Shown: positions 32,444-40,581 of the stretch, one piece after another
Layout: each line of letters begins with the position of its first letter
Numbering within the stretch: the first letter of the stretch is position 1
Position numbers and translations under genes: made by a program
NCBI GenBank assembly: GCA_050734185.1
Contig: JBOHUE010000007.1
Coordinates: forward strand, 1-40,581
Direction: 5' to 3'
DNA: 40,581 nt
Origin: JAFALX01 sp050734185
GTDB taxonomy: Bacteria > Chloroflexota > Dormibacteria > Aeolococcales > Aeolococcaceae
The notes under the pieces: generated by a model
Told to the model about the DNA's origin: nothing
Seen by the model: only the letters and a program-made list of their open reading frames with translations
The model's database searches: none

Positions 32444-33723
32444 GTCAGTGCCGCGTCGAGAAGGTCGGGGCCCTGGTCCTCAGGTCCCACCATCGCGAGC
32501 CGCACATCGGGAAGCCCGGCGAGGATTTGCTGGCCGATGGCGTGCACCTCATCAACGGTGACCTTCGCGACGGCGTCGGCTCGCTGATCCGGCGTCTCCA
32601 GCGGCATCCGAGCGCGCCACCGTGAACCGAAGAAGCGCGCGCTCGCCATCGCCGTTTCCGTTGAGCGGAGCAGGCGGCCGATCATCGATGACTTGGCCAC
32701 CGACAGCTCGTCCTCCGACACCGGGGTGGCTGCCAGCTTGCGCAGCTCGTCGAACGACAGCTCGATCGCCCGGCGCGCGTCCTTGGGCCGCGTTGCCGTC
32801 GAGATGGCGAAGAGCCCCGCGTCGTCGAAGCCCTCGTGCGTCGCGTACACGCTGTAGGCGAGGCCGTTGCGCTCGCGAACCGTCTGAAACAGCCGCGACG
32901 ACATGCCGCCGCCGAGGATGTGGGTGAACACCGACAGTGCGGTGCGCTGCGGATCGAGCGCGGGTATGCCCGGCATGGCGAACAGCATCCGCGTCTGCGG
33001 CTCCGCATCGGGGCGCACGTCGGCGATGTAGCGCTCCCCCTGCCCCCACTGGGCGGGGACCCGTGGTTTCGGTGTCGCATGGGGAATGTCGGCAAGAAGC
33101 CGCGCCGCGTCGTCGGCCATCAGCGTGCTGCCGCCGGCGATCACCAGACACATCGACTCGGGCGAGTAGAAGGATGCGTGGTAGTCGACGAGCTGCTCGC
33201 GTGTGGCGTGCTCGATGACCTCGGCGAACCCCGCCGCCGACCAGGACATCGGCTGCTCGCCGCCGAACGCGACGGTGCCGATGCGGTCGAAGATCCATCC
33301 ATCGGGATCGGCGAGCCGCATCGACAGCTCCTGCATCACGACGTTGCGCTCGCGGTCCACCTCTTCGGCGATGAACAGCGGGTGACTGAGCATGTCGCAG
33401 ATGACGTCTCCGAGCTCCGCCATCGCTGTGGCCGGGCCCTCGGCGAAATACGCGACCTCCTCGGTGTCGGTGTACGCGTTCGTCGACGCGCCGAGCCGGT
33501 CGATCTCCTCGGAGATGCTCTTTGTGGTTGGCCGCCTGCTCGTGCCCTTGAAGAACATGTGCTCCAGGTAGTGCGCGAGCCCGGACGTCTCTCGCGTCTC
33601 GTCGCGCGAACCCGCGCGCACGATTAGGAACACCCCGACGTTGCGGCTCGGTGTCGGCGCGTTGAGCAGTGACACGCCGTTGGGCAGGGTCGTCAGCGTT
33701 GGTTGGTAGATCTCTGTTGCCAT
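32434..33723 (-). CDS. M16-family zinc metallopeptidase
   Basis: 429 residues, a bacterial processing-peptidase-like M16B protein. The inverted zinc motif HxxEH is 'HYLEH' (His51, Glu54, His55) and the third ligand Glu132 lies 77 residues on, as in pitrilysin. 'LGASTNAYTDTEEVAYFAE' and the second-half 'GGGMSSRLFQTVRERNGLAYSV' (excerpts) are typical. Substrates are usually peptides or signal fragments. No signal peptide, so cytosolic. ATG is 4 nt after the AHCY stop, so the gene belongs to the APRT-AHCY operon without an obvious functional link. Confidence 0.95.
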   Translation of the reverse strand: MATEIYQPTLTTLPNGVSLLNAPTPSRNVGVFLIVRAGSRDETRETSGLAHYLEHMFFKGTSRRPTTKSISEEIDRLGASTNAYTDTEEVAYFAEGPATAMAELGDVICDMLSHPLFIAEEVDRERNVVMQELSMRLADPDGWIFDRIGTVAFGGEQPMSWSAAGFAEVIEHATREQLVDYHASFYSPESMCLVIAGGSTLMADDAARLLADIPHATPKPRVPAQWGQGERYIADVRPDAEPQTRMLFAMPGIPALDPQRTALSVFTHILGGGMSSRLFQTVRERNGLAYSVYATHEGFDDAGLFAISTATRPKDARRAIELSFDELRKLAATPVSEDELSVAKSSMIGRLLRSTETAMASARFFGSRWRARMPLETPDQRADAVAKVTVDEVHAIGQQILAGLPDVRLAMVGPEDQGPDLLDAALTPA

Positions 33724-33727
33724 GCCG

Positions 33728-35017
33728 TCAGCTCGTGCCAGCCTCCCAGGATGTCAGGTACCGCTGCTGTTCCTCGGTGAGCGTGTCGATGGTCACCCCC
33801 ATCGCCGTCAGCTTGAGGCTCGCCACCTGGCGGTCGATGTCCAGCGGGACGTCGTGCACGCCGACGGCGAGGTTGTCGTGGTTCTTGGCGACGTACTCCG
33901 CGCACAGTGCCTGGTTGGCGAAGCTCATGTCCATCACGGCCGCGGGATGCCCTTCGGCAGCCGCCAGGTTGAGCAGCCTTCCCTCGGCGAGCACGTGCAG
34001 GGTGCGGCCGTCGCGCAGCAGATGTGACTGCACGAAGGGGCGCGGCATGGTGACGGATTCGGACAGCTCATCGAATGCGGCGAGGTTGAGCTCGTCGTTG
34101 AAATGGCCACTGTTGGCCACAATCGCACCGTCCTTGAGCACGTCGATGTGGCGGCGGTCGACGACGTTGATGTCGCCGGTGACCGTGATGACGACGTCCG
34201 CCTCGGGCGCGGCTTCCTCGAGCGGCATGACGCGGTAGCCGTCCATGATCGCCTCCAGCGCGCGTGTGGGGTCGACCTCGGTGACGATGACGTGTGCCCC
34301 CATGCCGTCCGCGCGACTGGCAAGCCCGCGGCCGCACCACCCGTAGCCGCACACGACGAGGGTGCGCCCCGCGAGCAGGAGGTTGGTGGCGCGGATGAGC
34401 CCGTCGAGCGTGCTCTGACCGGTGCCGTAGCGGTTGTCGAAGAGGTGCTTGGTGAGCGCCTCGTTCACCGCGATGATCGGGAACTTCAGCTCGCCGTCGC
34501 GTGCCATCGCGCGCAGACGGATCACACCGGTGGTCGTCTCCTCCGTACCGGCGATCACGGTGTCGAGCAGCTCACGCCGTCCCTTGTGCAACTCGGCGAC
34601 GAGGTCGGCGCCATCATCCATCGTCAGCTGCGGCTTGGTGTCGAGCACCGCCTGGATGTGCTCGTAGTACCGCTGCGAGTCCTCGCCCTTGACGGCGTAC
34701 GTCGGGATGCCGTAGTTGCGCGTCAGCGCCGCGGCGACCGGGTCCTGCGTCGACAGCGGGTTGCTTGCGCAGAGGCTCACGTCGGCGCCGCCGACCTTGA
34801 GCGTGATGGCGAGGTTGGCCGTCTCGGTCGTGATGTGCAGGCAGCCGGCGAGGCGCAGCCCGGCCAGCGGACGCTCCTTGTCGAACCGGTCACGAATCAG
34901 GCGGAGCACCGGCATCTGCAGCGCCGCCCAGTCGATGAGCCGCTGCCCCTCGGGCGCCAGCCCAGGATCGGCGATGTCCGCGGGGAGTCGGGTCGTTGCT
35001 GCCACTGCTCTCTCCAT
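33728..35017 (-). CDS. ahcY: Adenosylhomocysteinase
   Basis: Hydrolyses S-adenosylhomocysteine to adenosine and homocysteine, relieving inhibition of methyltransferases. 429 residues, the short form common to archaea and several bacterial phyla, without the ~40-residue insert of long bacterial enzymes. Conserved: His61, 'TTETANL' (63-69), Asp135, Glu160, Lys190 and Asp194 in 'KHLFDNRYGTGQS', NAD loop 'GYGWCGRG' (224-231), and 'GHFNDEL'. The usual C-terminal Lys/Tyr tail is absent, ending 'EEQQRYLTSWEAGTS'. ATG 35017 lies 11 nt after the APRT stop; longer in-frame readings have no homology. Serves the methyltransferases of the region. Confidence 0.96.
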   Translation of the reverse strand: MERAVAATTRLPADIADPGLAPEGQRLIDWAALQMPVLRLIRDRFDKERPLAGLRLAGCLHITTETANLAITLKVGGADVSLCASNPLSTQDPVAAALTRNYGIPTYAVKGEDSQRYYEHIQAVLDTKPQLTMDDGADLVAELHKGRRELLDTVIAGTEETTTGVIRLRAMARDGELKFPIIAVNEALTKHLFDNRYGTGQSTLDGLIRATNLLLAGRTLVVCGYGWCGRGLASRADGMGAHVIVTEVDPTRALEAIMDGYRVMPLEEAAPEADVVITVTGDINVVDRRHIDVLKDGAIVANSGHFNDELNLAAFDELSESVTMPRPFVQSHLLRDGRTLHVLAEGRLLNLAAAEGHPAAVMDMSFANQALCAEYVAKNHDNLAVGVHDVPLDIDRQVASLKLTAMGVTIDTLTEEQQRYLTSWEAGTS

Positions 35018-35028
35018 TCTGCGTGTGA

Positions 35029-35562
35029 TCAGAGGACGAGCACTGAAGTGTGCCCAATCGAACCGAGGGCGCGGCCTCCCCCAAGCCCCTCGAGCTCCAC
35101 CAGGAAGGCGCAGCCGGCGACATCGGCGCCGAGCCGCTGCAGCAGCGCAACGGTCGCCCCCGCGGTACCGCCGGTGGCCAGGAGGTCGTCCGCCACCAGC
35201 ACGCGTTGCCCGGGAGCGGCGGCATCCGTGTGCACCTCGAGCACGGCGTCGCCGTACTCGAGGTGGTACGACTGGCGCACGGTCGCCCGCGGAAGCCGGC
35301 CCTCCTTGCGCACTGCGATGAAGCCGGCGTCGAGGACACGCGCGATCGCGCCACCGAGAATGAATCCCCGCGATTCGATGCCGGCGACGGCGGTGACACC
35401 GGAGCCATGCCACGGCGCCGCCATCGCCTCGACCGCCTCGCGGAACCCCACCGGGTCTGTCAACAGAGCGGTGATGTCGCGAAAGAGGATCCCTGGGCGG
35501 GGAAAATCGGGCACATCGCGCAGCAGCGCGCGCAGGGTACCTGTGCGGTCGTCATTCGCCAT
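35029..35562 (-). CDS. apt: Adenine phosphoribosyltransferase
   Basis: Salvages adenine with PRPP to AMP. 177 residues, normal. 'FPRPGILFRDITALL' (20-34), 'GIESRGFILG' (61-70), and the PRPP loop 'VLVADDLLATGGT' (121-133). ATG 35562 has no clear ribosome-binding site. First gene of an APRT-AHCY-M16 operon on the minus strand, so purine and SAM recycling are linked. The promoter must lie in the 41-nt gap to the divergent membrane gene; I do not see a clear -10 on this strand. Confidence 0.95.
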   Translation of the reverse strand: MANDDRTGTLRALLRDVPDFPRPGILFRDITALLTDPVGFREAVEAMAAPWHGSGVTAVAGIESRGFILGGAIARVLDAGFIAVRKEGRLPRATVRQSYHLEYGDAVLEVHTDAAAPGQRVLVADDLLATGGTAGATVALLQRLGADVAGCAFLVELEGLGGGRALGSIGHTSVLVL

Positions 35563-35589
35563 GGCTCTGCGCAATGATTGCCGATCCCG

Positions 35590-35595
35590 TAGGAT
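35590..35595 (+). promoter_or_regulatory. Near-leaderless -10 of the GT-C-like membrane gene
   Basis: TAGGAT ends 8 nt before ATG 35604; this box argues for that ATG over the GTG/TTG further upstream. Confidence 0.5.
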
Positions 35596-35603
35596 GCCCG
35601 AAA

Positions 35604-37346
35604 ATGCCGCGAGCAGTTCGCAGCGCGCGCGCGCTCGCGACGATCGGCGCCACGGCAACGGGACTGCTCGGCGCGCCGGCCGCCGCGTACTTCGGGCTTC
35701 AGCTTCGCGGAATGCTGTACGCGGAGATGATCGATCCGTACCTGTCGACGGCGTATGCCGTGAACGGCCCGGACCTGATCAGGCGCTTCGGCACCGACGA
35801 ATACTATTGGACCCGGGTCGGCTTCTCCATTCCTGCGCACCTGTTCGACAGGGTGTTCGGAGCGGTCGGCGGCTTTTACGGGTTTCGCTATCTCCTCGCG
35901 CTGATCGCGATCGTCCCCGTCTTTCTGCTCCTGCGCGCGCTCTGGGGTGCGGCCGCCGGCTGGGTCGGCGTCATCGCGGTGCTGACGTCGCAGGTCGTGA
36001 TCACCGGCTGGAGCACCGATTACCCGACCGCGGCAGCGATCTCGTACCTCATGGCGGGGGCCGCGTTCCTCTTCATGCCCACGACGACCACACGAGCGCG
36101 GGTCACGTACGGCGCTCTCGCGGGACTCGCGTTCGGGCTGGCAGTGGGCAGTGGGCTGGTTGCGGCGGTCGCAATCCTCGGCGCGGGAACCGGCCGCATC
36201 GTCGCGGCCACGCGCGCCGAGTGGCGACGTTCGGTGGCGACGCTCGCGATCGCCGCCCTTGCCACCGTTGTGTCGTTCGCGCTGGTCGCGCTCGCCGCAC
36301 GCGCGTATCTGGGAAACGCGGACATCGTCACGCCGCAGCTGCAGGCGCTCCACCGTTTCGGAGAAGCCATCTACAGAAACAGCTTCCACTCATCCACCTG
36401 GCGGTGGCTCGTCGACGACATCTACGTGCTCGCGCCGCTCGCGGTCCTGGGGGCGTGGGTGATCGCTGCGTGGCCCTTCTCGAGGGCCAGGACTTCGCGC
36501 GTCGAGATCGGGTTTGCCGTGGCATCCGCCGTCACATACGCGCTCTTCACGATCTACCAATTCGTCCTCTACAGCTGGTCGCTCGAGTACTGGTACTACG
36601 CCGACATGCTCTGGGCGTTCACCGTCCCGCTGCTGGTGATGACGGCGTTTCGCATCGCGTCGTCGGCGGGAGCCCTGAGCCGCCTCCAGACCCTGGCCGT
36701 CGGTCTCGCGATGCTCGCCGTTCCCATCGCCCTGCGCTTTCTTCGCGACCAGCTGCACTTCAGCCTGAAGGCCGCGTTCGCGCTCACCGTCATCCCGGCT
36801 CTCGCCGTGCTCGTCGCGCGACTCGTGCCGGTGCTCACGGTTCGCCTCGCGAGCATGCTCGTCGTGGTCACTGCGCCGTCACTGCTCATCGTCGGGTTGC
36901 CGGTATTCACACTTTTTCCCGATCAGGCGGCATACGTCACACCCGACTTTGGAACGGCGCTCTTCGGTTCGTCCGACGCCGCGCGCGACGAGTACGCGGT
37001 GACCACCAGCCTGCACAAGATCGTCCCAACAACTGCTCAGACCCCGGGGGGTCTCGCGATGTGGCTGCCGGCGCGGCCATCACACCTCGTGCTCAGCAGC
37101 TCGGCGCAATACCTGTTCCTGTTGAACGCGCTTCCCGACCGCCTGCCCGCGCTCACGTCGCAGAGTGTTGCGTTCCTCGAGGCGCGCAGCGTCCACGTCC
37201 TCGTGCTGCTCAGCGACACTGGCGACGAGTTCGCGGCGGCAGACGACGCGCTGCGCACGAGTCCGCTTGTGATTAGAGACGTTGCGACGAGCGTCCTCAC
37301 GAGCGGATCGGCACGGCTGCAGGTCCAGGTGGTGCAACTCTCGTAG
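35604..37346 (+). CDS. Polytopic membrane protein, GT-C glycosyltransferase-like
   Basis: 580 residues from ATG 35604 with roughly 11-12 hydrophobic helices and a C-terminal soluble domain of about 130 residues. An acidic motif near the end of helix 1, 'AEMIDPYLSTAYAVNGPDL', is where GT-C enzymes such as ArnT/PMT carry their catalytic Asp. 'GFYGFRYLLALIAI' and 'STDYPTAAAISYLM' follow. The tail has 'VLVLLSDTGDEFAAADDA'. If GT-C, it would transfer a sugar from a polyprenyl-phosphate carrier outside the cytosol, fitting the DPM1-like GT2 at 23707. Specific family not recognised. The GMD gene follows 34 nt later on the same strand. Confidence 0.8.
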   Translation: MPRAVRSARALATIGATATGLLGAPAAAYFGLQLRGMLYAEMIDPYLSTAYAVNGPDLIRRFGTDEYYWTRVGFSIPAHLFDRVFGAVGGFYGFRYLLALIAIVPVFLLLRALWGAAAGWVGVIAVLTSQVVITGWSTDYPTAAAISYLMAGAAFLFMPTTTTRARVTYGALAGLAFGLAVGSGLVAAVAILGAGTGRIVAATRAEWRRSVATLAIAALATVVSFALVALAARAYLGNADIVTPQLQALHRFGEAIYRNSFHSSTWRWLVDDIYVLAPLAVLGAWVIAAWPFSRARTSRVEIGFAVASAVTYALFTIYQFVLYSWSLEYWYYADMLWAFTVPLLVMTAFRIASSAGALSRLQTLAVGLAMLAVPIALRFLRDQLHFSLKAAFALTVIPALAVLVARLVPVLTVRLASMLVVVTAPSLLIVGLPVFTLFPDQAAYVTPDFGTALFGSSDAARDEYAVTTSLHKIVPTTAQTPGGLAMWLPARPSHLVLSSSAQYLFLLNALPDRLPALTSQSVAFLEARSVHVLVLLSDTGDEFAAADDALRTSPLVIRDVATSVLTSGSARLQVQVVQLS

Positions 37347-37360
37347 GCCGGCGCATGCCG

Positions 37361-37366
37361 TATGAT
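37361..37366 (+). promoter_or_regulatory. -10 box of the GMD gene
   Basis: TATGAT ends 14 nt before ATG 37381, giving a leader of about 7-8 nt. No convincing -35. Confidence 0.45.
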
Positions 37367-37380
37367 CGGCGGCCGAACAC

Positions 37381-38367
37381 ATGGCTGACTCCGCGCTCAT
37401 CACCGGGATAACCGGTCAGGATGGTTCATACCTCGCCGAATTGCTGCTGGCGCGCGGATATCGCGTGTTCGGGTTGGTCCGCGGCCAGAACAATCCGCGG
37501 CTCGCGACGATCGCCGACCTGGCGCCGGGAATCGAGTTCGTCGAGGGCGACCTGCTCGATCAGTCCTCGCTGATCGCGGCGCTCGAGACGTGCCAGCCCA
37601 GCGAGGTGTACAACCTCGGAGCGATCAGCTTCGTCGGGCTGTCGTTCAAGCAGGCAGTGCTCACCGGCGAGATCACGGGCCTCGGCGTTACGCGCATGCT
37701 CGAGGCGATCCGCAACGTGAACGACCGCATCCGCTTCTATCAGGCATCGAGCAGCGAGATGTACGGCAAGGTGCGAGAGACGCCGCAGACGGAGCTCACG
37801 CCGTTTCACCCGCGGTCTCCGTACGGTGTGGCCAAGGCGTATGGCCATCACATGACCGTGAACTACCGCGAGAGCTATGGAATGTTCGCGTGCAGTGGCA
37901 TTCTGTTCAACCACGAATCGCCACGGCGGGGCATGGAGTTCGTCACGCGGAAGATCACCAGCGGCGTCGCGCGCATCAAGCTGGGTCTCCAGCAGAAACT
38001 CGAGCTCGGCAACCTGGATGCAAAACGTGACTGGGGATTCGCCGGCGACTACGTCGAGGCGATGCACGCCATGCTGCAACAGCCGGAGGCTGACGACTAT
38101 GTGGTGGCCACCGGCGAATCGCACAGCATCCGCGAGTTCCTCGAGCTCGCGTTCTCCTACGTGGGCCTGGAGTGGCGCGACCACGTGACTACCGACGCGC
38201 GCTTCATGCGCCCGGCTGAGGTCGACACCCTCATCGGTGACGCGTCGAAGGCGCACGCGAAGCTCGGCTGGCAGCCGCGGATGTCCTTCGACGAGCTCGC
38301 GCGCGTCATGGTCGACAATGACCTCGCGCTTCAGCGTGCGGCGTCCGGAGTCAGCGCCGGCGCGTAG
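37381..38367 (+). CDS. gmd: GDP-mannose 4,6-dehydratase
   Basis: Converts GDP-mannose to GDP-4-keto-6-deoxymannose, the precursor of GDP-fucose, rhamnose or perosamine. 328 residues, shorter than E. coli Gmd (about 370). NADP loop 'TGITGQDGSYLAE' (8-20), 'VYNLGAISFVGLSF', Ser124 (in place of Thr), Glu126, Tyr148 and Lys152 ('YGVAKAYGH'), 'ILFNHESPRRG', and 'LDAKRDWGFAGDYVEAM'. No epimerase/reductase partner is within the window, so the final sugar is unknown. The convergent GT2 begins its 3' end 5 nt away. Confidence 0.95.
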   Translation: MADSALITGITGQDGSYLAELLLARGYRVFGLVRGQNNPRLATIADLAPGIEFVEGDLLDQSSLIAALETCQPSEVYNLGAISFVGLSFKQAVLTGEITGLGVTRMLEAIRNVNDRIRFYQASSSEMYGKVRETPQTELTPFHPRSPYGVAKAYGHHMTVNYRESYGMFACSGILFNHESPRRGMEFVTRKITSGVARIKLGLQQKLELGNLDAKRDWGFAGDYVEAMHAMLQQPEADDYVVATGESHSIREFLELAFSYVGLEWRDHVTTDARFMRPAEVDTLIGDASKAHAKLGWQPRMSFDELARVMVDNDLALQRAASGVSAGA

Positions 38368-38373
38368 ACCGGC
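38356..38373. terminator. Hairpin between GMD and GT2 gene ends
   Basis: GCCGG-8 nt-CCGGC spanning the GMD stop and touching the GT2 stop. 5-bp stem without T-run; weak bidirectional terminator candidate. Confidence 0.35.
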
Positions 38374-39905
38374 TACTCCTTCGCGGTGACCTTGTACTCG
38401 AGGTAGGCGCCGAACATCAGCCGCGTCTGCGCTTCCAGCGCCGGAATGACGCTCAGCGCCAACCCCACGATGGGATAGAGGAACAGCTGGAGGTCGGCCC
38501 AGCGGCGGCGCCACCAGTGCCATTCCGCGGGCTTCGGCGACAGGCGGCGGTCCACCTGAATCAGCGCCAGCGTGTTGAGCAGCGTGACGGTGAGAATGCC
38601 GAACGTGGTCCATCCGATGACCGTTGCCGCGGTCGACAGACTGTAGTCAAGGTCGATGAACGCGGGAAGCGCGCCGCCGAAGAAGAGCAGCAGCGGCAAC
38701 GCCGCCCAGGTCAGGTGGTTGATCACCAGCAGGCTGTAGCGGCGGGCGCGCAGCCGCGCGGGGATCTCTGGATGCCGGAGGATGCGCATGCTCACGTAGG
38801 GGATGTCGGTGGCGCCCCACGCCCAGCGTTTGATCTGGTTGTACTGCGACAGGTGCGTGGACCCGTAGTCGCGCGCCTTGGGCGCGTCGCCGTGCACTGG
38901 CAGGAACGCCGGCCGCACGTTGAGCGCCGCGCCATACCGGAAGAAGCTCTTCCAGAAGAATCGCGAGTCCTCCGGGATGACATCGGCATCCCAGTAGCCG
39001 ACATCGTCGAGCAACCGGAGCGACATCGTGTACGAGGAGAACATGACGAGCCGATGTGGGTTCTGGTGCAGGAACATCTGCCACTGCGTGGCCGCGGTGG
39101 CCATAACTCGCACCGCGGCGGGCACGCGCCAGAGGTTGTTGAGGAAGAGCGGCACCGGCTGCCAGATCGACGTGAGACGGTCGTCTGCAGCGCAGAACTG
39201 CGCCGTTATGTATGCGAAGTACTCAGGGTGCAGGCGGAAGTCGGAGTCGAGGTCTGTGACCATCGTCAGCCGCGGATCAAGGCCAAGCTCGTCGCAATGG
39301 CGCTTCAGCACCGGACCGCCGTATGCCATCGCCGCCGACTTGCCGACGACGATGCCGGGCAGCAGCGGATCCTTGATGTGGATGAATGCCAGGAACTGGT
39401 CACCGAGCTCCTCGCGCAGCCGCGCGACGTTCTCGAAGCCGCCCTCGTCGGTGGCGCGCGTGATGATCGCGCACACGCGCTGCTGCGCCGGGAACCGCTG
39501 CGCGGCGAGCGCCGCCACCGTTGCGTGCAGCACCTCGTAGCGCTCCGTGTACGTGGGTATGAGCGCGCAGTGGATCACCTGGCTGGGACGGGGAGTGCCG
39601 GCGGGAAGATCGGCCTCGAGCTCCTCGCACCGGGCCCACCAGTCGATCGCCTGGGTCGCCTCGATGGTGCGCAGCGACCGGCGCACGCAGCGCACGGTGA
39701 AGACGGTCCGCCCGAACCAGTACAGGTCGAGGACCACGGCACCGGCACCGAGGATCCACAGGTTGCTCGGATCGTTGAGGCGGATCGCAAACGCGGTGAC
39801 GACCGGCACCAGAAGCACAAACCAGGTGAGCGCACCCGGTAGGATCTCGAGAAGACGCTGCTGGGTGCGAGAGGATAGGGTCACGCCTCGTAGCAGCGAG
39901 ATCAT
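38373..39905 (-). CDS. Membrane GT2 glycosyltransferase, cellulose-synthase-like
   Basis: 510 residues. Two N-terminal transmembrane helices (about 24-42, 49-66), GT-A core, and about four C-terminal helices. Catalytic pattern of processive GT2 enzymes: Asp218/Asp220/Asp222 ('TDLDSDFRLHP'), Glu312-Asp313 ('IPEDSRFFWK') and QxxRW (Gln357 to Trp361, 'QYNQIKRWAWG'). Likely polymerises or extends a surface polysaccharide from a cytosolic nucleotide sugar; the exact sugar is not readable. ATG 39905 lies 9 nt after a TAGACT box on the minus strand. Divergent from the acidic protein gene. Confidence 0.9.
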   Translation of the reverse strand: MISLLRGVTLSSRTQQRLLEILPGALTWFVLLVPVVTAFAIRLNDPSNLWILGAGAVVLDLYWFGRTVFTVRCVRRSLRTIEATQAIDWWARCEELEADLPAGTPRPSQVIHCALIPTYTERYEVLHATVAALAAQRFPAQQRVCAIITRATDEGGFENVARLREELGDQFLAFIHIKDPLLPGIVVGKSAAMAYGGPVLKRHCDELGLDPRLTMVTDLDSDFRLHPEYFAYITAQFCAADDRLTSIWQPVPLFLNNLWRVPAAVRVMATAATQWQMFLHQNPHRLVMFSSYTMSLRLLDDVGYWDADVIPEDSRFFWKSFFRYGAALNVRPAFLPVHGDAPKARDYGSTHLSQYNQIKRWAWGATDIPYVSMRILRHPEIPARLRARRYSLLVINHLTWAALPLLLFFGGALPAFIDLDYSLSTAATVIGWTTFGILTVTLLNTLALIQVDRRLSPKPAEWHWWRRRWADLQLFLYPIVGLALSVIPALEAQTRLMFGAYLEYKVTAKE

Positions 39906-39914
39906 CGCCGAGTC

Positions 39915-39920
39915 AGTCTA
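39915..39920 (-). promoter_or_regulatory. Near-leaderless -10 of the GT2 gene
   Basis: Minus-strand TAGACT, 9 nt from ATG 39905; predicted leader 2-3 nt. Confidence 0.5.
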
Positions 39921-39940
39921 GGGAGAACGAACGCCGCCCC

Positions 39941-40581
39941 ATGCCGGAAGACACCGAAGCCACCGCCGAAGAGAAGACCACTGAGACCGCCTCCCAGGAC
40001 GACGAGTCCGGGGACGAGGGCGACGTCGTGGTGGACGTGATCGTGGGCGACGACGACGACGAAGACGAAGACGACGACGAGGACGACGAGGACGACGACG
40101 AGGAGGAGGAGGGCGAGGCGGAAGCCAAGCCGAAGCCGGTGGTTGTGGCGCCCGTCGTCACCGCTCCGGTGCGTCCTCAACCCGGCAGGCCGCCGAGCGC
40201 GCGCGAGGAGCCGCCGCCGCCCTTCGCGACCGGCGAGCGGATCATCCTGATCCAGAACACACGGCCGCGCACCGGTTCGCCCATCGGGAACCAACCGGTC
40301 GGCGCAACCGGAAAGGTCGAGACCGTCCTGTCGCAGACGGCGATCGTTCGATTCGACAGCGCACCGGAGATCAAGGAGGTCGTCGCCTTCGTGTGCCTGA
40401 AGACGGCGGAGACGCCGGAGCGGGCCGCGCAGCTGCTGCGGGCGATGCTCGAGCCGCGGATCGCCCTGCAGGAACGGACGGGGCGTCCAGCGTCGGCGCC
40501 GGAGACCAACGGCGCGCCGGCCAGCGCGGCCTCACCGTCACCGGCCCCCGTGCCTTCGCCGCCCGCCGCGAAACCCGCCGC
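39941..40581 (+). CDS. Highly acidic protein of unknown function (3' end outside window)
   Basis: 213 codons visible without stop. Residues 1-62 are acidic, with 21 consecutive Asp/Glu (37-57); then a Pro/Val/Lys linker (63-95), a compact beta-rich segment about 97-155 ('GERIILIQNTRP', 'GATGKVETVLSQTAIVRFDS') that could be an SH3-like fold, a helix 'ERAAQLLRAMLEPRIALQE' and an Ala/Pro-rich tail. No signal peptide or membrane segment so far. ATG 39941 is chosen from the first in-frame ATG; GGGAGA lies about 14 nt upstream, too far for a good site. No function assigned. Divergent from the GT2 gene by 35 nt. Confidence 0.75.
   Translation, partial: MPEDTEATAEEKTTETASQDDESGDEGDVVVDVIVGDDDDEDEDDDEDDEDDDEEEEGEAEAKPKPVVVAPVVTAPVRPQPGRPPSAREEPPPPFATGERIILIQNTRPRTGSPIGNQPVGATGKVETVLSQTAIVRFDSAPEIKEVVAFVCLKTAETPERAAQLLRAMLEPRIALQERTGRPASAPETNGAPASAASPSPAPVPSPPAAKPA
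40049..40111 (+). repeat. Low-complexity GAC/GAG/GAA tract
   Basis: 63 nt of GAC, GAG and GAA codons only, encoding an uninterrupted acidic run of 21 residues. Such tracts can expand or contract by slippage. Confidence 0.9.

Noticed and set aside
34103..37276. Very long open frame (1057 codons) on the plus strand
   Set aside because: It lies antisense to adenosylhomocysteinase and APRT and out of frame with the membrane gene, is rich in Arg/Pro/Ala, and has no recognisable motif; a typical high-G+C shadow.

Overview
The window is G+C-rich, densely packed bacterial chromosome with no sign of phage, transposon, CRISPR or RNA genes. Several features point to an actinobacterial or near-actinobacterial (Terrabacteria) host: a mycothiol-conjugate-amidase-type PIG-L enzyme, a HadA/HadB-like hydratase pair, TAnnnT promoters lying almost directly on start codons, and many GTG starts. 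The short-form adenosylhomocysteinase, the M16 peptidase and the 'LDGxGGxHPFG' repeat protein would also fit poorly characterised soil lineages such as Candidatus Dormibacterota. I cannot settle the phylum by eye.

Layout. 1-4122 (minus) is an acyl-CoA operon: two MaoC/hot-dog hydratase subunits, an acyl-CoA dehydrogenase, an enoyl-reductase-like Rossmann protein and an SDR cut by the window edge. It has a strong promoter with a palindrome at the start of transcription. 4215-6535 (minus) holds a methyltransferase, a zinc asparaginase and a small zinc-ribbon protein. 6718-7602 is a secreted LysM/CHAP cell-wall hydrolase. 7607-9957 (minus) is a hybrid histidine kinase coupled to an OmpR-type regulator. 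10070-11823 (minus) is etfA-etfB, preceded by the same palindrome as the acyl-CoA operon. 11934-13831 encodes a small exported protein, a cyclophilin and the PIG-L amidase. 13839-15011 (minus) is a thiolase. 15069-21496 holds a methyltransferase, an unassigned 584-residue protein, an EamA transporter and a GH25 lysozyme with three tandem six-repeat units.

21483-25621 (minus) makes UDP-glucuronate and UDP-xylose (UGD, UXS) and adds a polyprenyl-phosphate-type glycosyltransferase, an unassigned membrane protein and a rhodanese. 25676-32425 (plus) runs glutamate dehydrogenase, membrane pseudokinase, MOP-type flippase, Gfo/Idh dehydrogenase, glycosyltransferase and DegT aminotransferase, mostly with 4-nt overlaps. 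32434-35562 (minus) is an M16 peptidase, adenosylhomocysteinase and APRT. 35604-39905 adds a GT-C-like membrane protein, GDP-mannose 4,6-dehydratase and a processive-type GT2. A divergent acidic protein runs off the right edge.

Taken together, the right half is an envelope glycan region: nucleotide sugars (UDP-GlcA, UDP-Xyl, GDP-4-keto-6-deoxymannose and probably a 3-amino sugar), glycosyltransferases, a flippase and a pseudokinase that may control it. The left half is fatty-acyl oxidation, with its electron-transfer flavoprotein apparently under one repressor. The most interesting items are the shared operator, the pseudokinase-flippase pair, the triple repeat lysozyme, and two genes whose natural start is not ATG, GTG or TTG.
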